Shown one piece after another: positions 42,348 to 50,979 of a DNA stretch of 64,000 nucleotides (its first letter is position 1; each line of letters begins with the position of its first letter). This stretch comes from Acidobacteriota bacterium (lineage in GTDB: Bacteria > Acidobacteriota > Vicinamibacteria > Vicinamibacterales > UBA823). Both the position numbers and the translations under genes were made by a program. Under the pieces are notes generated by a model. The model was not told where the DNA came from, ran no database searches, and was given only the letters and a program-made list of their open reading frames with translations. Location: contig PCAK01000016.1 in assembly GCA_002730525.1 (NCBI GenBank), positions 1 through 64,000 on the forward strand, in the 5' to 3' direction.

Positions 42348-43634
42348 ATGGCCACCCTCACGCTCGTCGTCAGCTTCATCCTGCTGCTCGCCCTCAACGT
42401 GCCAGTGGCCTTCGCCATCGGCATCGCGACGGCGCTGGGCGTCGTGGCCACGAGTGAACTACCCGGGGCGCTCCTCGTCGCTCAGCGGATGGCCACCGGG
42501 ATCGACAGCTTTACGCTGCTCGCCATCCCCTTCTTCATTCTGGCAGGGCTGCTGATGGGCCAGGGCGGAATCGCGCGACGGCTGATCGACCTCGCGGACG
42601 TGCTCGTCGGGCGGCTGCGCGGCGGCCTCTCCTCTGTCACCATCCTGACCTGCATGCTGTTCGGCTCGGTCTCCGGCTCGGCGGCCGCCGCCGTGTCGTC
42701 GATCGGCAGCTTCATGGTGCCGGCGATGAACGAACGGAACGACAACCCGCCGCTCAACACCGCGATCGTCGTGACCGCCTCGACGACCGGCCTGCTCATC
42801 CCGCCGAGCAACATTATGATCATCTACGCGATGGCCACGGGCGGTGCGGTGTCGGTGGCCGCGATCTTCCTGGCCGGCGTCGTGCCGGGCGTGCTCGTCG
42901 GGTTGGCCCTGATGGCGGTCGCCGCTGTCGTGGCGCCGGATAGCTCGGGTGGCACCGGATGGTCGCTCCGCGAACTCGTCATCAGACTCGGTCGTGCCGT
43001 GCCCGCCCTCGCGATGGTCGTCATCGTCCTCGGCGGGATCGTCGCCGGCGTCTTCACAGCGACCGAGGCCTCGGCGATCGCCGTGCTCTACGCGCTCGTA
43101 CTCTCCCTGGGCGTCTATCGGGAGGTCGGCGTCCGCGAACTCCCCGCCCTGCTGCTGCGCTGCGGCGTGATCACGTCGGTCGTGATGCTGCTGGTCGGCG
43201 CCTCGAGCGCCATGGCGTGGATTCTGGCGTACGAGAACGTCCCGCAGGTGCTCGGCACGGCGCTCCTGCGCCTGAGCGACGACCCCGTCGTGATCCTGCT
43301 GCTCATCAACATCTTCATGCTGGCAGCCGGTACGGTCATCGACATGACACCGGCCGTGCTGCTGTTCACGCCGATCTTCTGGCCGGTCGTCCTCTCTCTG
43401 GGCATCGACCCGTTACACTTCGGCGTCGTCCTGATCATGAACCTCTGCATCGGCCTCTGCACGCCGCCGGTGGGCACCTGCTTGTTCCTCGGATGCGGCA
43501 TCGGTGACACGACCGTCCCGCGCATGTTGCCGAAACTGCTCCCGTTCTACGCGGCGATGATTGCGGCGCTGCTCCTCACGACGCTCGTTCCGAGTCTCAC
43601 GCTGGCGCTGCCGCGCGCCCTCGGTGCGTGGTGA
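42348..43634 (+). CDS. TRAP transporter large permease (DctM family)
   Basis: A 428-residue protein with about 12 membrane segments, 30 bases after dctQ. Family motifs include LNVPVAFAIGIATALG, LLAIPFFILAGLLMGQGGIA, MLFGSVSGSAAAAVSSIGSF, STTGLLIPPSNIMIIYAMAT, and the C-terminal MNLCIGLCTPPVGTCLFLGC. It drives sodium- or proton-coupled uptake of the DctP ligand. Full length, no defects. Its stop overlaps the GTG alternative start of the kinase gene. Confidence 0.92.
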   Translation: MATLTLVVSFILLLALNVPVAFAIGIATALGVVATSELPGALLVAQRMATGIDSFTLLAIPFFILAGLLMGQGGIARRLIDLADVLVGRLRGGLSSVTILTCMLFGSVSGSAAAAVSSIGSFMVPAMNERNDNPPLNTAIVVTASTTGLLIPPSNIMIIYAMATGGAVSVAAIFLAGVVPGVLVGLALMAVAAVVAPDSSGGTGWSLRELVIRLGRAVPALAMVVIVLGGIVAGVFTATEASAIAVLYALVLSLGVYREVGVRELPALLLRCGVITSVVMLLVGASSAMAWILAYENVPQVLGTALLRLSDDPVVILLLINIFMLAAGTVIDMTPAVLLFTPIFWPVVLSLGIDPLHFGVVLIMNLCIGLCTPPVGTCLFLGCGIGDTTVPRMLPKLLPFYAAMIAALLLTTLVPSLTLALPRALGAW

Positions 43635-43639
43635 CGTCG

Positions 43640-44833
43640 ATGAGCACACCGCTTGCCGCGAGCATCGACGACGCCAGGTGCCGTATGGCGGCACGCGCCG
43701 GCCTGCCGACAAACGAGGTGAGGGTCGTCGTCTCGCCGTACCGAATCTGCCCGATCGGCGCCCACAGCGACCACCAGGGTGGCCCGGTGCTGGCGATGGC
43801 CGTCAGCGCCTACACGCTCGTCGCCTTCGTGCCGGCACCGTCATCGGAGGTGAAGGTCACGAGCGACAACTTTTCCGGTGAGGTCATCTTCGACCTCTCG
43901 CATCCGGCCGTCGACGACCTACCGGACTGGGGCGTGTACGCGGTCGGAGCAGCCCGCGCGTTCGACGAGCGCTGGTCGACCGCGCACGGGATCGTCGCCC
44001 AGGTCGGCGGCACGCTGCCCGGCGGCGGCCTCAGTTCGTCGGCCTCGGTCACCCTCGCGTACCTGATGGCCTTCGCCGACGCAAACACCGTGACGCTCGA
44101 CGCCCCGGCGCTCGTTGCCCTGGCGCTGCGTGCCGAGCGAGACTTCGTCGGCGTGAAGGTCGGCATCCTCGATCCGGCCGCCATCGCCGGCGCGCGGCGG
44201 GACCATCTGCTCGCGATCGAGACGCGCGACCGAAGATGGACCCCGCTCGCGGCCGGACCGGATGCGCCCGACTACCGGATTCTGGTCGCGTTTTCCGGGA
44301 TCACCCGCAACCTTTCGGGAACCGACTTCAACCGTCGGATCGAGGAGTGCTTCGACGCGGCCCGGCGGCTCGCCGCGCGGGCGGGGCGCGACGACGTGGC
44401 GGGGCTCCACGATCTGCCCGACGCGGTGTTCGAGGATTACGGCGGCGAACTGCCTGGGCCGCAGCAGCGACGGGCTCGCCACTTCTTCGGCGAGCGCGCG
44501 CGGGTCCGGCGCGGCGCGGCCGCGTGGGAGGCCGGCGACCTGGTCACCTTCGGCCGGCTAATGCGTGAGTCGTGCGTGAGTTCGATCGACAACTGGGAGG
44601 CTGGTTCGCCCGAGCTGATCGCGATTCAGCAGATCCTCACCGACACCGACGGTGTCTTCGGATCGCGCTTCAGCGGCGCGGGCTGGGGCGGGTGCTGCGT
44701 GGCGTTCATCGAGGCCGAGCGGGCCGGCACGATCGTCTCCGCCATCGAAGGCGCCCTGGCCTCCCGTCTACCCGACCTGACCGACGCGAGGGTCCTGCTC
44801 GTCGAGAGCGAGGACGGCTTACGCCTGGGATGA
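43640..44833 (+). CDS. GHMP-family sugar kinase, galacturonokinase-like
   Basis: A 397-residue protein from ATG 43640 (GTG 43628, overlapping the dctM stop, is an alternative). GHMP kinase motifs are VRVVVSPYRICPIGAHSDHQ near the N-terminus, the phosphate loop GGTLPGGGLSSSASVTLAYL, and FSGAGWGGCCVAFIEAE near the end. In galactokinases the first motif reads GRVNLIGEHTDY. The form here, SPYRIC-P-GAH-DHQGG, is the one I recall from plant galacturonokinase, which makes galacturonate 1-phosphate. I infer an anomeric kinase for a uronate or related sugar imported by the upstream TRAP system. Confidence 0.75.
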   Translation: MSTPLAASIDDARCRMAARAGLPTNEVRVVVSPYRICPIGAHSDHQGGPVLAMAVSAYTLVAFVPAPSSEVKVTSDNFSGEVIFDLSHPAVDDLPDWGVYAVGAARAFDERWSTAHGIVAQVGGTLPGGGLSSSASVTLAYLMAFADANTVTLDAPALVALALRAERDFVGVKVGILDPAAIAGARRDHLLAIETRDRRWTPLAAGPDAPDYRILVAFSGITRNLSGTDFNRRIEECFDAARRLAARAGRDDVAGLHDLPDAVFEDYGGELPGPQQRRARHFFGERARVRRGAAAWEAGDLVTFGRLMRESCVSSIDNWEAGSPELIAIQQILTDTDGVFGSRFSGAGWGGCCVAFIEAERAGTIVSAIEGALASRLPDLTDARVLLVESEDGLRLG

Positions 44834-45606
44834 ATCTGAACGCCATCTTGCTCTGCGCCGGTTTCGGCACGCGCCTCGGTTCCCTGACGCGGGAGACCGC
44901 CAAACCGCTGCTTCCGGTCGCCGGCAAGCCGATCGTCGACTATCTCGTCGAGCAGCTCGCGGCGACTGATCGCGTAAAGGAACTCACTGTCGTCAGCAAC
45001 CATCGGTTCGCGGCCCAGTTCGACCGATGGCGGGCCGGCGTGTCGCGCCGACTCCCCGGCCTCGGGATCACGGTGGTCGACGATGGGGCAACGACGAACG
45101 AGCATCGGCTGGGTGCCGTGCGCGATCTGGCGTGGGCAGTGGGAACGGCGAAGATCGAGAGCCCGGCGCTCGTCTCTGCCGGCGACAACCTGTTCGACTT
45201 CGATGTCAGTGGGATGCTCGACGACCATGCGGCAGGTCCGAGGAACCTGGTCCTCGCGTACCGGGAGACTGATCGGGCCAAGCTACAGCGAACCGGTGTG
45301 GCCGAACTCGATGCCGGCCGCCGGATCGTCCGCTTCACGGAGAAGCCGTCAGAGCCGGCGTCGGACTGGGCCTGCCCCGCCTTCTATCTCCTGCAACCTG
45401 ACGCGCTAGCGCTGCTCCCGAGCTTTCTGGAGGCAGCGCCCGAAGCCGACGCCCCGGGCAGCTTCGTCGGCTGGCTGGTCGAGCGGCAGGCGGTCTTCGC
45501 GTATGAAATGGAAGGTCGGCGGCTCTCGGTCGGCGATCCCGAGAGCTACCGGGCGGCCGAAGCCTGGATCGGACAGCCCGGTTCCAGGCTCCGGCCTCCG
45601 GAATGA
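44830..45606 (+). CDS. sugar-1-phosphate nucleotidyltransferase
   Basis: A 258-residue RmlA/GalU-like enzyme starting MNLNAILLCAGFGTRLGSLT. The start overlaps the kinase stop as ATGA. The nucleotide-binding loop GFGTRLGSLT, Lys in ETAKPLLPVAGKPIVDYLVE, ALVSAGDNLFDFDVSG (metal Asp), VRFTEKPSEPASDWACPAFY, and LSVGDPESYRAAEAWI are all present. It would join the sugar 1-phosphate from the kinase to an NTP, giving an NDP-sugar. Kinase plus nucleotidyltransferase is the logic of a monosaccharide salvage pathway. The nucleobase and sugar cannot be read from the sequence. Confidence 0.85.
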   Translation: MNLNAILLCAGFGTRLGSLTRETAKPLLPVAGKPIVDYLVEQLAATDRVKELTVVSNHRFAAQFDRWRAGVSRRLPGLGITVVDDGATTNEHRLGAVRDLAWAVGTAKIESPALVSAGDNLFDFDVSGMLDDHAAGPRNLVLAYRETDRAKLQRTGVAELDAGRRIVRFTEKPSEPASDWACPAFYLLQPDALALLPSFLEAAPEADAPGSFVGWLVERQAVFAYEMEGRRLSVGDPESYRAAEAWIGQPGSRLRPPE

Positions 45607-45631
45607 CACGACCGGCGACGCCTGACGTCCG

Positions 45632-46750
45632 TCAGTCCATCGCCGAGCCGCTGAGCAGCGGCTCGATCGGCACCGCCTCGAAGCCGTTCTCGGTGCAGGT
45701 CGCGTAGCGGCTCCGCTCGTTCGCATACATCCCGACGCCGGCGTGCTCACCCTTGGCGTTGAGGACATAGAAGTTGATCCCGAATGCCGGCAGGCCGCGG
45801 CTGTTGAGCAGCCTCTGCTCGACGGTGTTCGCCTGGATGCGCTTCAGCCCTTCCATCCCGGCATCCTTCGGCGACATGCCGCGCCTGAGGTTTTCGACGA
45901 TCAGGTACGACGTCAGGTTGTAGAGGTTCGCCTCACCCCGACCGGTCGAACCGGCCGCGCCGACGTCCCCGTCGAGGTACAGACCGGCGCCAAGGACCGG
46001 CGAGTCGCCGACCCGGCCTGGGATCTTGAACGCCAGGCCGCTCGTCGTCGTCACGCCGCAGATCTCGCCGCGCGAGTTGATCCCGTCGCAATTGATGGTC
46101 CCAAAGAAGTGGTCCATGTCGATGAGCCCTTCCATCGCCATCTGCAACCCGACCCGATAGCCCAGCTCGGCGCGCTTGGCCGGATCGAGGTAGTGGCCCG
46201 GATCGGTCCGGCGCTTCCACTCCATCCAGCGCTCACGCGACCGCTCGGTGTTGAGATCGTCGTGGACCGCGAAGCCCATGTTGCGCGCGAACGACTGGGC
46301 ACCATCGCCGACCAGTAGATGGTGGTCGGTATGTTGGAGGACCGCCTGCGCAACCTTGGCCGCCTGCTTGACGCCCTCGAGGCCGCCGACGCCGCCGGCC
46401 CGCTTGGTCGGGCCGTGCATGCAGCAGGCATCGAGCTGCACGACACCTTCGGCGTTCGGCGTGCCGCCGAAGCCGACGCCACCCGTCGCCGGATCCTCCT
46501 CGACGATCGTCACGCCTTCGACGACCGCATCGAGGACATCCTCGCCGCCGGCGATCATCTTGAACGCACGCTCGACGCAGTTCAGCCCCTCGGCGTCCCG
46601 GGAATTGCTGGCCCCCGACGCGATGACTAGCGGCCGGGCGCTGTTCATCTGGACGGCCGGCGCCCGGCCGAAAGCCGGCTTCGGCGCGGCGGCGGCCAAC
46701 CCGGCCGCACCGGCCAGGACGAAGTCACGACGCTTGATCTTGTGTCCCAT
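45632..46750 (-). CDS. Tat-exported glycosylasparaginase / isoaspartyl peptidase (Ntn hydrolase)
   Basis: A 372-residue precursor. The N-terminus MGHKIKRRDFVLAGAAGLAA is a Tat signal. The alpha subunit has LNCVERAFKMIAGGEDVLDA-VVEGV and the DACCMHGPTKRAG-GVGGLEGVK pattern. The autocleavage site lies in ICGVTTTSGLAFKIPGRVGD, where a Thr after GV becomes the nucleophile, and SPVLGAGLYLDGDVGAAG binds substrate. The family removes Asn-linked N-acetylglucosamine or isoaspartyl residues, an exported use of which would be glycopeptide degradation. Single gene, convergent with the nucleotidyltransferase. Confidence 0.85.
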   Translation of the reverse strand: MGHKIKRRDFVLAGAAGLAAAAPKPAFGRAPAVQMNSARPLVIASGASNSRDAEGLNCVERAFKMIAGGEDVLDAVVEGVTIVEEDPATGGVGFGGTPNAEGVVQLDACCMHGPTKRAGGVGGLEGVKQAAKVAQAVLQHTDHHLLVGDGAQSFARNMGFAVHDDLNTERSRERWMEWKRRTDPGHYLDPAKRAELGYRVGLQMAMEGLIDMDHFFGTINCDGINSRGEICGVTTTSGLAFKIPGRVGDSPVLGAGLYLDGDVGAAGSTGRGEANLYNLTSYLIVENLRRGMSPKDAGMEGLKRIQANTVEQRLLNSRGLPAFGINFYVLNAKGEHAGVGMYANERSRYATCTENGFEAVPIEPLLSGSAMD

Positions 46751-46906
46751 TAATCTGCCCCCCTGCGGCCCTCACGATACGCCGATTCCTACGGGATGAC
46801 CATGCCCTTTCCGCCGTCGGTCCGCGCTTCCGCGACGGGCGCCCGCGGCATACAATTGGCTCGATTTCTCAGATCCAACAGACTGGACCGGACGAGAGGA
46901 ATCCGA

Positions 46907-47008
46907 GTGACCCTACGAACCTCATTCGCAACGACGGTGGCGGTGGCCGGCCTCGGCGCGGCCGGGCCGCCACAACCGGGCGCACCCGCACCGGGATCTC
47001 GCCCCTGA
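46907..47008 (+). CDS. short frame with a strong start signal, doubtful
   Basis: GTG 46907 follows GAGAGGAATCC and a TACAAT hexamer at 46851-46856. The 33-residue product MTLRTSFATTVAVAGLGAAG looks like the beginning of a signal peptide that ends in Pro/Gly-rich residues. It may be a truncated secreted-protein gene or a leader for the amidohydrolase 38 bases downstream. Otherwise 46751-47045 holds no gene. Confidence 0.3.
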   Translation: MTLRTSFATTVAVAGLGAAGPPQPGAPAPGSRP

Positions 47009-47045
47009 AGAGTAACGGCCTGTCTCGGTGAGGAGGAACCAAGCG

Positions 47046-48323
47046 ATGTCGATCCGTGTCATAGCACTCGTCACGACCCTGCTCGCGCTCGCTCCCTCGA
47101 CGTCGTGGTCGCAGGCCGGAGGCGGCCCCGTAGCCAGCTGGACGATCGTCCACGCCGGCACGATCCTGCCGGTTCCCGGACAACCGCCGCTGGCCGAACA
47201 ATCGCTTGTGATCGAGGGCGACCGGATCGACCGGATCGTCGCCGGCTATGCGACGGCCGACTCTCTCGGCCTCGGCGGCGGCGCCGACATCACCGTGATC
47301 GATCTCAGGGAGTACTTCGTCCTACCGGGCCTCATGGACATGCACGTCCACCTGACCGGCGGCGGCGCACCCGCGGGAATGCCCGACGAGGCGGACGATG
47401 TCTACCGCCTGACGACGGGCATCGTCAACGCGGGGCTGACGCTCAGGGCCGGCTACACGACGGTCAGGAATCCCGGCTCGGCCGGCTGGTCGATCTTTGC
47501 GCTGCGCGACGGCGTCGACGCCGGCGACCTCGAGGGCCCGCGGATGTTCGTGGCGGGCCACACGATCCGCAGCTCGGCCAGCGACGGCTCGGGCTCATGC
47601 TACAGCGTGGAGAGCTGCCGGCAGGCAGTCCGCCGCCAGATCGCCATGGGCGCCGACGTCATCAAGGTCTACGCGACGTGCAGCGGGTCCCAGCCGTGCG
47701 CCCACAAGGACGCGCCGGGCGTCTTCCTCATGGACGAACTTGTCGCGGCCGTCGAAACCGCCCGGACGCGCCAGTTGAAGGTCGCGGCGCACGCGCACAC
47801 CACCGCCGGCATCAACATGGCGCTCGAAGCCGGCGTCGATTCGATCGAGCACGGCTCCTGGCTCGACGCGCGGTCGTACGAACTGCTGGTCGAAACCGGC
47901 GCCTACCTGGTGCCGACGCTGGCGGTGAAGGATTTCGTGCGGGAGAGCCTCGCGCAACGTTCACCGGAAGTTCGCGCGCGGCTGGAAGCCTCGATCGCCG
48001 AGCATCCGCGGCGGGTCTTCGAGGCCTTTCAGGCCGGTGCCAAGATTGCGTCAGGCAGCGACGCCGGTGTCTCGCGCCACGGGAAGAACGCGCGCGAACT
48101 GGAGTGGTACGTCGACATCGGCCTGACCGAGATGGAAGCGATTGTCACCGCGACGGTCAACGCCGCGGACCTGCTGGGCGAGGCCGACCTGGGCACGTTG
48201 GAGGCCGGCAAGCTGGCCGACGTCATCGCCGTATCGGAGAGCCCGCTCGAGAACATCTCGGCCCTGACCGATGTCGACTTCGTCATGAAGGGTGGAACGG
48301 TCTACGTCGGCCTGCACCCCTGA
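47046..48323 (+). CDS. exported amidohydrolase (imidazolonepropionase/prolidase-like)
   Basis: A 425-residue protein starting MSIRVIALVTTLLALAPSTS (signal peptide, cleavage after WSQ), with GAGGAGGAACC before ATG 47046. Metal ligands of the amidohydrolase superfamily are visible: LPGLMDMHVHLTGG (HxH), a Lys site ADVIKVYATCSG, AAHAHTTAGINMALEAGVDS, IEHGSWLD, and GSDAGVSRHGKN (Asp). Relatives act as periplasmic Xaa-Pro dipeptidases or cyclic amide hydrolases. A Cys-rich stretch (GSCYSVESCRQ and later CSGSQPCAHKD) may form disulfides. Confidence 0.85.
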   Translation: MSIRVIALVTTLLALAPSTSWSQAGGGPVASWTIVHAGTILPVPGQPPLAEQSLVIEGDRIDRIVAGYATADSLGLGGGADITVIDLREYFVLPGLMDMHVHLTGGGAPAGMPDEADDVYRLTTGIVNAGLTLRAGYTTVRNPGSAGWSIFALRDGVDAGDLEGPRMFVAGHTIRSSASDGSGSCYSVESCRQAVRRQIAMGADVIKVYATCSGSQPCAHKDAPGVFLMDELVAAVETARTRQLKVAAHAHTTAGINMALEAGVDSIEHGSWLDARSYELLVETGAYLVPTLAVKDFVRESLAQRSPEVRARLEASIAEHPRRVFEAFQAGAKIASGSDAGVSRHGKNARELEWYVDIGLTEMEAIVTATVNAADLLGEADLGTLEAGKLADVIAVSESPLENISALTDVDFVMKGGTVYVGLHP

Positions 48324-48351
48324 ACTCGTGCAACTCATATAGCCGCCATCG

Positions 48352-48468
48352 ATGGAGCCGTACACCGTCGTCTGCCCATACTGCGGGCAGCGTACGCCGC
48401 CACCCACGCACCGTGTTGTTATCCACCGGCGTACAATCCATTCACACACGATAGCGCGCAGTCGGTGA
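48352..48468 (+). pseudogene. N-terminal remnant of a CPXCG-type small protein
   Basis: ATG 48352 gives MEPYTVVCPYCGQRTPPPTH, then unrelated basic residues to a stop at 48468. The opening resembles the small CPxCG zinc-ribbon proteins (typical start Y-V-CPYCGE followed by a second C-x-x-C about 25 residues later), but the second Cys pair is missing. So only the first half of the knuckle survives. It overlaps the promoter-like TACAAT at 48432. Confidence 0.4.
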
Positions 48469-48495
48469 ATCACGGCTGCCTCACTGGAGGAACAG

Positions 48496-48660
48496 ATGCC
48501 CGGCTCCTGGGGCGACTACCTCTACGAGACCTTCAAGAGCACCCTGACCTTCAACCTGATGGACGACCAAGCGGGTGAAGTCGACCTCGTCTTCTCGCCC
48601 GACGGCCGCGCCATGGAATATGAGATCAGCCGCGACCGAACGATCCGGCTGGAACGGTGA
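48496..48660 (+). CDS. 54-residue protein resembling a lipocalin-like C-terminal domain
   Basis: ATG 48496 is preceded by TGGAGGAAC and ends at TGA 48660. The product MPGSWGDYLYETFKSTLTFN then LMDDQAGEVDLVFSPDGRAM resembles the tail domain attached to some exported serine hydrolases (recalled pattern WHYDTF...LTFxLDxxGxVxxLxF). A free-standing domain without signal peptide could be a remnant or a small cytoplasmic protein. The start signal is good. TACAAT at 48432-48437 could serve as -10. Confidence 0.45.
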   Translation: MPGSWGDYLYETFKSTLTFNLMDDQAGEVDLVFSPDGRAMEYEISRDRTIRLER

Positions 48661-48669
48661 GGCGGCAGG

Positions 48670-50379
48670 TCACGGCACAATCTCGAACAGCGTGTCGCGG
48701 TGGACGTCGCCGAAATCCCGGCCGAGCCGGAACCGGGCGTAGCCGTCGGCCTCGACCGGCACAGTCATCGTCACCCAGTCGCCCATCTCGCCGCGCACAC
48801 GCATCCGGTTGCGCGGCAGCAGGTCGCCGGCGAGCGTCACACCCTGGTAGAAGACCTGCTCCACCTGGCCCTGCGAGATCCACTCCCCATCGCGCGTCAG
48901 GTTGATCGCGAGCGCGCAGACCAGGCCGCGCACCTCGACGACCTCGCCCGGCGTACCCGTCACGGCGAAGTAGCGCCAGTCCTTCTCGGCGACATGGTCG
49001 TTGAGGCTGTAGTAGCCAGGCGGCACCGCGGCCGCGGTCTCGACCGACGTTCCGCCATCGACTCGGGCCACCGGCGAGGGGAACGACGGCAGGGCTCGAC
49101 CACCCATGACGAACTCGCTCGCGGACTCGACCACTTGCTCGACCCCGCTGACGAGGTCGGTCGCCGTCGGCGCATCGAAGTAGTCGCCTCCACCCGCGGT
49201 CGCCAGCGCTCGGAGCGCAGCCGCCGAGTCGGCGTCAACGCCAAGACCGACCGTGTGCAGCACGAATGTGAGGCCGCTCGCGGCGATCTGCGCCGCCACC
49301 GCAGTCGGGTCACCGCCGCACGACTCGACACCGTCGGTCAGCAGTAGCACGACGCCGGCGCCGCCGGCCGCCGCGAGGTCGTCCGCCGCGGCGCGCAAGC
49401 TCAAGGCGATCGGCGTCTGCCCCGTCGGCGTCAGGCTGGAGGCTTCGGCTAGCACCTGGGCCGACCCGCCCTCCGTCGGCGGGATGAGGAGCTCGGTCTC
49501 CTGGCACGACTGCGCCTCGTCACCGAACGGTGTGAGGTGGCCATAGGCCCGGAGCGCGACGCGAACGTTCAATGGCAGTTCGATGAGCGAGGCGGCCAGC
49601 GCCTCGCGCGCCAGATCCATCTTGACCCTGCCGTCGACCTGCCCCCACATGCTATTGCTCACATCAAGAATGACTTCGAGCACTGGCCCCGGCCCATCGG
49701 CCGCGGCCTCAGGCAGATCTTCGGGCGCAGGCAGCGACTCCTCGGTGGCCGCCGCGAAGGTCGTATCGTCGAACGCCATCGCATAGCTACCGCCGGTCAC
49801 CAGCGCGATGCCCGCCAGTTGGTCCGACGGACGATCGCCAAGGCTGATCGTGTGAACGCGGATGCCGCCGGCCTCGGCACGGGCCACCGCAACGGGATCT
49901 TCCCCGCAGGTCTCCTCCCCATCGCCGATGATCAGCACTTCCTTGCTCACCGCATCTACCGCGGCAAGATCGGCGAGCGCCGCACGCAGCGTGAACGTCA
50001 GAGGCGTCGCCCCTTCCCAGCGGACGCGCCCGATCGCCCGCCGCCACGCACCGGAGTCGAACGGACCAAACGGAAGCGCCTGACGGGACGCCCGGCACTC
50101 GTCGTCATCGCCTCCGCTCCCCTCACCGAGCAGACGGAGCGACATCCGCGTGTCGCCCGGAAGCCGTTCGAGCGTGGGTAACAGCCCGCGCGGCGCCAGT
50201 TCGGCCTTGACGCCGCCCTCGACGGCTTCCTTCATGCTGCCGGAGGCGTCCAGAATCACGACGAGGGCGGAGTCGGCCTGGGCCTCGGCCGCACCGGGCT
50301 GCACCAGCAGCACCCACGCACAGGCCAGACCGACGGCCACCGCGCGTGTAGACGGTCGGCGTCGCGTCAACTGCTGCAT
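48670..50379 (-). CDS. exported protein with two tandem VWA domains
   Basis: A 569-residue protein starting MQQLTRRRPSTRAVAVGLAC (signal peptide, cleavage after AEA). Two von Willebrand A domains follow, each with an intact metal-ion site: SALVVILDASGSMKEAV (about 38-54) with IGDGEETCGED, and LEVILDVSNSMWGQVDG (about 233-250) with LLTDGVESCGGDP. Each domain thus has DxSxS plus an acidic DGxE-x-C-G loop with a Cys. The last 130 residues form a beta-rich domain (YYSLNDHVAEKDWRYFAVTG, FRLGRDFGDVHRDTLFE). The pair resembles D-amino-acid dehydrogenase-unrelated, TerY- or Ca-activated chloride channel-type VWA proteins. A ligand-binding or complex-organising role outside the cytoplasm is inferred. 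Confidence 0.75.
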   Translation of the reverse strand: MQQLTRRRPSTRAVAVGLACAWVLLVQPGAAEAQADSALVVILDASGSMKEAVEGGVKAELAPRGLLPTLERLPGDTRMSLRLLGEGSGGDDDECRASRQALPFGPFDSGAWRRAIGRVRWEGATPLTFTLRAALADLAAVDAVSKEVLIIGDGEETCGEDPVAVARAEAGGIRVHTISLGDRPSDQLAGIALVTGGSYAMAFDDTTFAAATEESLPAPEDLPEAAADGPGPVLEVILDVSNSMWGQVDGRVKMDLAREALAASLIELPLNVRVALRAYGHLTPFGDEAQSCQETELLIPPTEGGSAQVLAEASSLTPTGQTPIALSLRAAADDLAAAGGAGVVLLLTDGVESCGGDPTAVAAQIAASGLTFVLHTVGLGVDADSAAALRALATAGGGDYFDAPTATDLVSGVEQVVESASEFVMGGRALPSFPSPVARVDGGTSVETAAAVPPGYYSLNDHVAEKDWRYFAVTGTPGEVVEVRGLVCALAINLTRDGEWISQGQVEQVFYQGVTLAGDLLPRNRMRVRGEMGDWVTMTVPVEADGYARFRLGRDFGDVHRDTLFEIVP

Positions 50380-50451
50380 CTTCTCAATCCAGGGAAACGG
50401 GGGGGCGCCAGCCGGACCCCGAATCGATCGGCTTTGGCCTGTCAGGCCGAG

Positions 50452-50979
50452 TCAGGGGCCGTCGCCGAGCAATCGATCGACGGCGGCCGTCATCGCTTCA
50501 AACTGTTCGGGGAGAAATCCCTCGACCCGGAGGCGCAGCCGCCCGGAGCGATCGATCACGAAGCTGGTCGGAAAGACGATCACCTCGTAGCGTTCGGCCA
50601 AGCCGTCGTCGAGCAGGACCGGATAGGTCATGCCGAACTCCTCGACGAACGGCGGCAGCGCCTCGGGTTGATCGCCCCAGTCGGCACCGAGGATGACGAG
50701 GCCCCGATCTCGCCACTGCTGATCCAGGGCGATCAACTCTGGAATCTCGTGCCGGCAGTTGGTGCACCAGACCCCCCAGAAATTGATCAGCACGACCTGG
50801 CCTGCCAAATCGGAGAGCCGGACGGTCTTCCCCTCGAGGTCCGTTGCCTCGAACTCGAGAGCCGGCTCGTCGATGAGTCCGGCGGCTCCCGGCTCGGCTT
50901 CACTCTGAGCGGCGACCGGCGCGACGAGATGGCTCCCCAGGAGAAAGAGAACGGTCGCGAGCGCTGCCCGCGTCCTCAT
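50452..50979 (-). CDS. TlpA-family periplasmic thioredoxin
   Basis: A 175-residue protein starting MRTRAALATVLFLLGSHLVA (signal peptide, cleavage after VAA-QS). The thioredoxin domain has EATDLEGKTVRLSDLAGQVV-LINFWGVWCTNCRHEIPELI with active site CTNC. LVILGADWGDQPEALPPFVE, the cis-Pro segment YEVIVFPTSFVIDRSGRLRL, and FLPEQFEAMTAAVDRLL follow. TlpA proteins reduce disulfides of specific periplasmic clients, for example copper or cytochrome assembly factors. The start overlaps the upstream gene's stop as ATGA, so it is co-translated with the CxCC-containing BNR protein, a likely client. Confidence 0.9.
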   Translation of the reverse strand: MRTRAALATVLFLLGSHLVAPVAAQSEAEPGAAGLIDEPALEFEATDLEGKTVRLSDLAGQVVLINFWGVWCTNCRHEIPELIALDQQWRDRGLVILGADWGDQPEALPPFVEEFGMTYPVLLDDGLAERYEVIVFPTSFVIDRSGRLRLRVEGFLPEQFEAMTAAVDRLLGDGP

